A stretch of 9,851 nucleotides of DNA, taken from an uncultured Fidelibacterota bacterium. Its GTDB lineage: Bacteria; Fidelibacterota; Fidelibacteria; Fidelibacterales; Fidelibacteraceae. Below, piece after piece: positions 5,968 to 9,851 of the stretch (positions are counted from its first letter, which is position 1; every line of letters begins with the position of its first letter). The position numbers were made by a program, and so were the translations under genes. A model generated the notes under the pieces. The model made no database searches, was not told the origin of the DNA, and saw only the letters and a list, made by a program, of their open reading frames with translations. Location of the stretch: assembly GCA_937862595.1 (NCBI GenBank), contig CALMFL010000232.1, forward strand, positions 1 through 9,851. The letters run 5' to 3'.

Positions 5968-5970
5968 CCT

Positions 5971-6504
5971 CTAAGCCAGCCTTCTCACCAGCTCGTAGAC
6001 CATAATGCCGTAGGCGACCGCGACGTTCAGGGATTGCTTCATGCCGAACATGGGGATCTCCACGGCGGCATCGGCATAGGCCAGCACTTCTTCCGAGATC
6101 CCTTCCACTTCGTTCCCGATGACAAGGCAGAGGGGAAAATGATAATCCGCCTCCTGGAAATTCACCGAAGCGGACGTATGTTCAAGGGCGATGATCGGAA
6201 TATGCTGCGACTTAAAATACTCCAGGACGGGAATAATATCGGGATGGTGTTCCCAGGGAACGTTGTTCTCGGCGCCGATCGCGGTTTTGGCGATCTCTTT
6301 GCGGGGCGGCGTTCCCGTAATGCCCGCCAGATAGAGCTTTTCGATGCCGGCGGCCTCCGAGGTCCGGAAAAGGGACCCCACGTTGTGCAGGGAGCGGATA
6401 TTGTCCGCGATCACAAAGACCGGACGCCGGTCGGCGTGAAGGAGGGCAAGTTCGCCGGGCCGGGAGCTCTTGATGGTTTCGTGGCTGTGTTTACGGATGC
6501 TCAT
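5971..6504 (-). CDS. TrmH/SpoU-family RNA methyltransferase
   Basis: This is a 177-residue SPOUT (trefoil-knot) methyltransferase that uses S-adenosylmethionine to methylate the 2'-hydroxyl of a tRNA or rRNA nucleotide. All three SpoU motifs are present: motif 1, D-N-I-R-S-L-H-N-V-G-S-L-F-R-T (34-48), with the likely catalytic Arg47; motif 2, L-V-I-G-N-E-V-E-G-I-S (127-137); motif 3, E-I-P-M-F-G-M-K-Q-S-L-N-V-A-V-A (149-164). The G-I-T-G-T-P-P-R-K-E-I-A-K-T-A-I-G-A stretch (61-78) resembles Bacteroidota-type TrmH proteins. It has only the catalytic domain and no separate L30e-like RNA-binding domain, so the target nucleotide cannot be assigned. The ATG at 6504 lies inside the end of the M48 gene (14-nt overlap) and lacks a clear ribosome-binding site, suggesting coupled translation. 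It is the last gene of the envelope operon. Confidence 0.88.
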   Translation of the reverse strand: MSIRKHSHETIKSSRPGELALLHADRRPVFVIADNIRSLHNVGSLFRTSEAAGIEKLYLAGITGTPPRKEIAKTAIGAENNVPWEHHPDIIPVLEYFKSQHIPIIALEHTSASVNFQEADYHFPLCLVIGNEVEGISEEVLAYADAAVEIPMFGMKQSLNVAVAYGIMVYELVRRLA

Positions 6505-7633
6505 GAAGGTGATCCGCTTTCCAGTCCATGGCCGCCTGCAGGCGGTCTCCGACCGGGGGATGCGAATAGTACATCCATTTGATGAACGGCGTCGGATAGG
6601 CGTTGGACAGGTTCCGGTTCGCAAGTCCCGCCATCGCCCGCTGAAACGCTTCCGGATCCAAAGTCCGGTCCAGGGCGTAGCGGTCGGCCTGCCGCTCAAA
6701 ATAGCGTGAAAGCGCGTGCGCCAGGGGACTGACAATGATCATGTTCAGAAAACCGAAGCAAAGAAAAAAGACGGGCAAGGCGGCCAGCATGCTGTCGAAA
6801 CCGGAAAGGTAGTCCGGATCGATCCGGAGCATGATGTGATGCGACAGAAAGAAGGTAAGCAGTTGAAAAAGGGCGCCGATTAAAATATTCTTGACGATGT
6901 GCCGGTGCTTATAATGCCCGACCTCATGCGCGATGACCGTTTCCAGTTCGTCCGTACGCATGTTCTTCACGATATTGTCGCTGAGTACCACGCGACGGGT
7001 CCTGCCCAGGCCGCCAAGGAAGGCGTTTTCTTTTTTCGTCTGCCGGCTCATGTCCTGAAGATAGAACCCTTTGATCTTCAAGCCGCCCTTTTTCAGAATA
7101 CTGCCGAGACGCTGCGTGAGGTCCTGATCTTCAATGGGCGTGTATTTGTTGAACAGAGGGAGGATCACCACCGGGTAAAGGGTCGCGAAGATCCCTGAAA
7201 CCAGGATCATGGCGCAGGCGGCCCAGAACCACCAGTATCCGGGTGAAAAGCGGAAGGTCAGGAAGAGCACCAGCGCAAGCAGAGGGGAGATGACCAGATT
7301 GACCGCAAAGCCCTTGAACTCGTCCCAGAAGAACTGTTTTTTGTTCTGATTGGAAAATCCGTAGGCGTGTTCGGTCCGGTATCCCGAGAGAAAGGAGAAG
7401 ATCAGGTCCGCCGGCAGAGAGATAACGGACAGAGCCCAGAGGAAGAGGAGAAAGCGAAATGCGGGTAAAGCGGGCAGAAGGTCCAGCAGCGGCCGGCTAA
7501 TCCAGAGGATGAACACCAGGCTGATCAGGAATCCGGTCACGAGCTGATAAAATGAAAGACGGCGTTTTTGCGTTTCATACCTGCGTGCCCGAAGCTGTTT
7601 TTCCGGGTCAAGAAGAGGGTGTATGACGGTCAT
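6491..7633 (-). CDS. M48 family metalloprotease, Ste24/HtpX-like
   Basis: This 380-residue integral inner-membrane zinc protease has Ste24 architecture. The N-terminal M48_N region has membrane segments near residues 28-50, 58-82, 108-128 and 133-160. The zinc motif H-E-V-G-H is at 236-240, followed by two more hydrophobic segments (247-268 and 282-303). The third ligand is in E-R-Q-A-D (Glu313). Y-S-H-P-P-V-G-D-R-L is at 356-365. E-N-A-F-L-G-G-L-G-R-T-R-R-V-V-L-S-D-N (202-220) is a typical Ste24 stretch before the catalytic site. In eukaryotes Ste24 trims prenylated CAAX proteins and clears blocked translocons; bacterial homologues probably act in membrane-protein quality control. All catalytic residues are present. 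The ATG lies 4 nt after the SPOR-gene stop, with only a weak AAGA ribosome-binding site, so it is probably co-translated. Confidence 0.92.
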   Translation of the reverse strand: MTVIHPLLDPEKQLRARRYETQKRRLSFYQLVTGFLISLVFILWISRPLLDLLPALPAFRFLLFLWALSVISLPADLIFSFLSGYRTEHAYGFSNQNKKQFFWDEFKGFAVNLVISPLLALVLFLTFRFSPGYWWFWAACAMILVSGIFATLYPVVILPLFNKYTPIEDQDLTQRLGSILKKGGLKIKGFYLQDMSRQTKKENAFLGGLGRTRRVVLSDNIVKNMRTDELETVIAHEVGHYKHRHIVKNILIGALFQLLTFFLSHHIMLRIDPDYLSGFDSMLAALPVFFLCFGFLNMIIVSPLAHALSRYFERQADRYALDRTLDPEAFQRAMAGLANRNLSNAYPTPFIKWMYYSHPPVGDRLQAAMDWKADHLHEHP

Positions 7634-7637
7634 GGTC

Positions 7638-8336
7638 TTATTTTTCCACTAAGAATATTTCGGGGATATCCGGGCGCAGTTTCCAGTAGCATTCCAGCGC
7701 GCCCTGCAGGGAGTCGAAATCCCCGATGATCACGCGATACAGCGTGCCCGGGTCGGCGGAAGTTTTTTCGACGTAGCCCAGGTATTCAAATTCTTCCTGG
7801 ACCCGGCGGGAAAGCGTGACCGCATCCATGCGCTTGGCCGCGGCATAGACCTGGACGCCGTAAAGTTTTGCGGCTGACGGATCTTTTCTTTCTGAAAGCA
7901 GGACCGGGTTGCGGGGGTCGGCCGCGGGTAATTCCAGATTGGGACCCAGCGAACGGAAAAGTTCCGTATAGACCGGCGTGGGTTCCGCCGAAGCGCCTTC
8001 CATGACGGTATACAGGACCGAGGTCGGATGGATCGAGTAGATCCCAAGGCTGTCCGCGGCGGAGCGGGATATCCAGAACAGGTCCGGAGCATCATAGATC
8101 CGGTCGTTGACCAGCAGGGAAATGCGCTTTCCGGTTTGAACGTACAGGAGTTCAACCCGCGTGCCCAGAGGCAGGAACTCATGTGCCGCCGTCAGGGCAT
8201 CCTGGGAAAAAACGTCCCCGTTCGCGGTAATTTCACCGTCGAAGCCGTCGTCATATATGACCACGAAGGACTCGGTCTGTCCGAAGAGCAGGATGATCAT
8301 GCCCAGTGCGATGAGCCCGATGAACGATCTTTTCAT
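7638..8336 (-). CDS. Divergent RlpA-like (double-psi barrel) protein with C-terminal SPOR domain
   Basis: This 232-residue exported protein has three parts. Residues 1-23 are a signal peptide without a lipobox Cys, so unlike most RlpA it is not a lipoprotein. Residues 27-100 are a double-psi beta-barrel with T-A-N-G (37-40), A-L-T-A-A-H (47-52), L-P-L-G-T (55-59), V-N-D-R (76-79) and S-R-S-A-A-D-S-L-G-I (90-99). After a linker, residues 158-231 are a SPOR domain (Y-G-V-Q-V-Y-A and Y-R-V-I-I-G-D-F-D-S), which binds denuded glycan strands at division septa. RlpA of Pseudomonas is a lytic transglycosylase acting on such strands. Here the barrel His and the Asp of N-D-R are kept, but the usual S-W-Y-G start and D-R-G-P are missing, and the I-D-L-S step reads F-W-I-S. 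Activity is therefore uncertain. AGGA lies 7 nt before the ATG. Confidence 0.8.
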   Translation of the reverse strand: MKRSFIGLIALGMIILLFGQTESFVVIYDDGFDGEITANGDVFSQDALTAAHEFLPLGTRVELLYVQTGKRISLLVNDRIYDAPDLFWISRSAADSLGIYSIHPTSVLYTVMEGASAEPTPVYTELFRSLGPNLELPAADPRNPVLLSERKDPSAAKLYGVQVYAAAKRMDAVTLSRRVQEEFEYLGYVEKTSADPGTLYRVIIGDFDSLQGALECYWKLRPDIPEIFLVEK

Positions 8337-8351
8337 GCTTGCGTCCTTTAG

Positions 8352-9056
8352 CTAAAATGAATAGCCGATGTTTACGGCGGCCTGCAGCAGCATCGATCCG
8401 TTGACGGAAGGATCCAGCGGAATAATATACTGTATTTTTGGGGTAATCCGCCAGTTTTTTAGCGAAATGTAGGTGCTCAGCTGCGCGCTGAGGTCCGAAA
8501 ACCCCCGGTCGATCACGTGGCCCGCCCGGGTATAGGAAAGCAGGTTCACTCCCGCCGAGAGGGTCAGGTTGACCGGCAGGAAAAGGTCGAAATTATACCC
8601 GCCGGTGAATTTCCAGTACCAGCTTTTCAGGATGACGTCAAGATAGGTTTCAATATAGTAGGGGATGACCGAAACGAGATCCGAAAAGGCAAGGCCGAAT
8701 TCCAGGGTCAGGAAGGGCATGGCGGGCACGGCGGGATAGAGGTAAGCGGTCATATTGCCGGAAGCGACAAAGCGCTCGCCGAAATAGTGATAATAGCTGA
8801 ACATGGTCCCGGACTCGTGATAATCGGCCGGCTGCAGCAGGGAGTTGACATACCACTGGGAAATGTTGATGTGCGCGGCGGGGAAATAGGCCGAAGCGTT
8901 AAGCGCGGCGGCGGCCTGTCTTCCCGCGGGGCTGAGGCCCCTGAATACATAGGAAGAAAAGATATCCGCGCTCATATTGGCATAAACTTCACCCCGCGCG
9001 CTTATCCCGGATAAGAGCAGAAGCAGAAAAATTGTAAGGTTCGGTTTTCTGATCAT
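8352..9056 (-). CDS. Predicted outer-membrane beta-barrel protein (TorF-like)
   Basis: This is a 234-residue protein. Residues 1-20 are a signal peptide (basic M-I-R-K, five consecutive Leu, then S-G-I-S-A). The rest alternates polar and hydrophobic residues, rich in Tyr, Trp and Phe, as in outer-membrane strands, and the last residue is Phe (N-I-G-Y-S-F), the usual BAM recognition end. The N-terminal S-A-D-I-F-S-S-Y-V-F-R-G-L-S (29-42) resembles the S-D-Y-V-F-R-G-I-S opening of the TorF/Gcw_chp family (TIGR02001) of uncharacterised Gram-negative barrels. No ligand can be inferred. The ATG at 9056 was chosen because the signal peptide starts there; longer in-frame starts (9071, 9170) add residues that fit no signal sequence. 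No ribosome-binding site is visible. It is the first gene of the four-gene operon, preceded by a long leader with a terminator-like hairpin. Confidence 0.75.
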   Translation of the reverse strand: MIRKPNLTIFLLLLLSGISARGEVYANMSADIFSSYVFRGLSPAGRQAAAALNASAYFPAAHINISQWYVNSLLQPADYHESGTMFSYYHYFGERFVASGNMTAYLYPAVPAMPFLTLEFGLAFSDLVSVIPYYIETYLDVILKSWYWKFTGGYNFDLFLPVNLTLSAGVNLLSYTRAGHVIDRGFSDLSAQLSTYISLKNWRITPKIQYIIPLDPSVNGSMLLQAAVNIGYSF

Positions 9057-9135
9057 GGCGCAAATTAACATTTTATCGTCAATAAAACAACCGGGAATAC
9101 CCATTTGTGGAAATCCGGAATAATATCGGACCGAA

Positions 9136-9251
9136 AGCGAAAAATGCCGACACTTGGGGCGTGTCGGCATTTTTCTACACAGGAGGGAACTTGAAATATA
9201 TGGTCATGATACTAAGTAACGGTTCCACTCATTATGATAAATATCAAATGA
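9136..9251 (-). ncRNA. Candidate small RNA or attenuator leader
   Basis: An exact-consensus minus-strand promoter (9258-9286) would start transcription near 9251. About 80 nt later the transcript meets a textbook terminator hairpin (9174-9140). This defines an RNA of about 115 nt. Its 5' part is A/U-rich and weakly structured (UGAUA/UAUCA arms are visible), and just before the terminator it has an unpaired pyrimidine stretch containing CCCUCC (9182-9187 on the opposite strand reads GGAGGG). That stretch could base-pair with purine-rich Shine-Dalgarno sequences. Two tiny AUG reading frames are present (6 and 10 codons), the second ending just before the hairpin, so a leader peptide cannot be excluded. 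No known RNA family is recognised. Read-through would enter the barrel gene at 9056. Confidence 0.5.
9140..9174. terminator. Perfect 14-bp terminator-type hairpin
   Basis: AAAAATGCCGACAC (9140-9153) is perfectly complementary to GTGTCGGCATTTTT (9161-9174), with a 7-nt loop. The core TGCCGACAC stem is GC-rich and is bordered by A5 and T5, so it has the form of an intrinsic terminator on both strands. Its place, between two divergent genes and downstream of a consensus minus-strand promoter, is unusual and suggests either the end of a small RNA or an attenuator. Confidence 0.85.
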
Positions 9252-9257
9252 CGATTA

Positions 9258-9286
9258 ATTATACAACAATTAATTTGGCGTGTCAA
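9258..9286 (-). promoter_or_regulatory. Exact-consensus sigma70-type promoter
   Basis: Read on the minus strand, TTGACA (9281-9286) is followed by a 17-nt spacer and TATAAT (9258-9263). Both hexamers and the spacing are exactly consensus. The upstream flank is strongly A/T-rich with A- and T-runs, like an UP element. The predicted start is near 9251. It points away from cmk and toward the hairpin at 9140-9174 and the barrel/RlpA/M48/TrmH operon. Confidence 0.85.
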
Positions 9287-9366
9287 ATAAAAAAACCTTT
9301 GTTTGAACTTTTTTCAAGCTTAAATTCACTCGCTTTTTTGAAAGAACGGAGGGTGTGTTATAGTCT

Positions 9367-9851
9367 ATGATTATTGCGATCGACGGGCCTTCCGGATCAG
9401 GTAAAAGTTCAACGGCAAAACAGGTTGCGAAAGCACTCGATTTCGTGTACCTCGATACCGGAGCAATGTACCGCGCCGTGTCCGTCGGAGTTCTGCGGTC
9501 CGGAATAGATCCCACAGATGAGAACAAGGTGGCTGAAGCGGTTCAGGACATGGAGATCTCCATCCAGGGGGACAACGTGTACCTGAACGGAGAAGACCTT
9601 ACCCATGCAATTCGTGAGGATGCCGCGAACAAGGCGGTAACCCCCGTCAGCGCGAATCCTGCCGTACGCCGGCTGCTCGTGGAAAAGCAGCGCGCCTTTG
9701 CCGCCGACCACGATGTGGTGATGGAGGGACGGGACATCGGAACGGTCGTATTTCCCTACGCAGACCGCAAGTTCTTTCTGGTGGCCGACCTGGATGTCCG
9801 GGCGGAACGCCGGGCCAAGGAATCGCCCGACCACCTGAGCATCGAAGCCGT
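9367..9851 (+). CDS. cmk: Cytidylate kinase (partial, C-terminus beyond window)
   Basis: 161 codons are visible and the frame is open at the window edge; the family is about 220-230 residues, so roughly two thirds is present. Cmk transfers phosphate from ATP to CMP or dCMP, supplying CDP for nucleic acid and phospholipid synthesis. Visible landmarks are the P-loop I-D-G-P-S-G-S-G-K-S-S-T (5-16), the CMP-binding Y-L-D-T-G-A-M-Y-R-A (28-37), and V-V-M-E-G-R-D-I-G-T-V-V-F-P (117-130). The start of the LID region, V-R-A-E-R-R-A-K-E, follows (144-152). The ATG at 9367 is the only workable start: an upstream in-frame GTG at 9355 runs into a TAG at 9361. GGAGGG (9348-9353) is the ribosome-binding site, at a long spacing of 13 nt. 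A weak promoter, TTGTTT with TAAATT 16 nt downstream (9299-9326), may drive it. In many bacteria rpsA or ispH follows cmk; here that is unseen. Confidence 0.95.
   Translation, partial: MIIAIDGPSGSGKSSTAKQVAKALDFVYLDTGAMYRAVSVGVLRSGIDPTDENKVAEAVQDMEISIQGDNVYLNGEDLTHAIREDAANKAVTPVSANPAVRRLLVEKQRAFAADHDVVMEGRDIGTVVFPYADRKFFLVADLDVRAERRAKESPDHLSIEA

Noticed and set aside
5735..5970. CRISPR array
   Set aside because: The repeats are 6-8 bp units in direct tandem without spacers, and no cas gene is nearby.
6505..6735. N-terminal extension of the TrmH-like frame
   Set aside because: These codons lie wholly inside the M48 gene, are rich in Arg and Pro as expected for an out-of-frame reading, and match nothing in the SpoU family. 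The true start is the ATG at 6504.
9057..9170. N-terminal extension of the barrel protein to 9170
   Set aside because: It would place 38 residues before an obvious signal peptide and would begin inside the terminator hairpin.
9191..9370. Plus-strand open frame (TTG start after AGGAGGG) whose stop overlaps the cmk ATG in an ATGA
   Set aside because: The frame is AT-rich with no family signal. It lies over the exact-consensus minus-strand promoter and candidate RNA, and the AGGAGGG is better explained as the complement of the C-rich RNA segment. A short cmk leader peptide cannot be fully excluded.

Overview
The window comes from a diderm (outer-membrane) bacterium of moderate to high GC that is probably not a proteobacterium. 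An outer-membrane barrel protein ending in Phe, an RlpA-like/SPOR periplasmic protein and AnmK all point to a Gram-negative envelope that turns over peptidoglycan. The short TrmH-type methyltransferase resembles the Bacteroidota/FCB-type version of that family. Simple 8-bp intergenic repeats and a small GAA-loop palindrome would fit an FCB candidate lineage such as Cloacimonadota. That placement is an inference with low confidence. No mobile element, CRISPR array, tRNA or rRNA was found.

Layout, left to right. (1) 1-234: the 3' end of RNase R. (2) 235-627: a 393-bp gap holding a long imperfect hairpin of unknown nature (311-420). (3) 628-1155 (-): an HD-domain protein whose HD doublet reads Ala-Asp. 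It is divergent from a secreted alpha/beta-hydrolase esterase (1405-2181, +), with a candidate promoter on each side. (4) 4497-2353 (-): a tight three-gene operon of GatB/YqeY protein, CvpA-family membrane protein and an eight-helix LPG-synthase-TM (flippase-like) protein, joined by a 1-nt gap and an ATGA overlap. (5) 4595-5734 (+): AnmK, which salvages anhydro-MurNAc from recycled peptidoglycan. (6) 5735-5970: a convergent intergenic stretch made almost wholly of low-complexity repeats, homopurine runs and a palindrome. (7) 9056-5971 (-): a four-gene operon of outer-membrane barrel, RlpA-like/SPOR protein, Ste24-type M48 protease and TrmH-family RNA methyltransferase. (8) 9057-9366: an AT-rich divergent control region. 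(9) 9367-end (+): cytidylate kinase, truncated by the window edge.

Most of the proteins are either envelope proteins (esterase, flippase-like protein, CvpA, AnmK, barrel, RlpA/SPOR, M48) or RNA and nucleotide housekeeping proteins (RNase R, YqeY, TrmH, Cmk).

The most interesting signal is in 9136-9286. An exact consensus sigma70-type promoter (TTGACA, 17 nt, TATAAT) on the minus strand is followed about 80 nt later by a perfect 14-bp hairpin with an A5/T5 border, and only then by the four-gene envelope operon. This is either a stand-alone small RNA of about 115 nt carrying a C-rich CCCTCC segment able to pair with Shine-Dalgarno sequences, or a premature-termination (attenuator) leader controlling the envelope operon.
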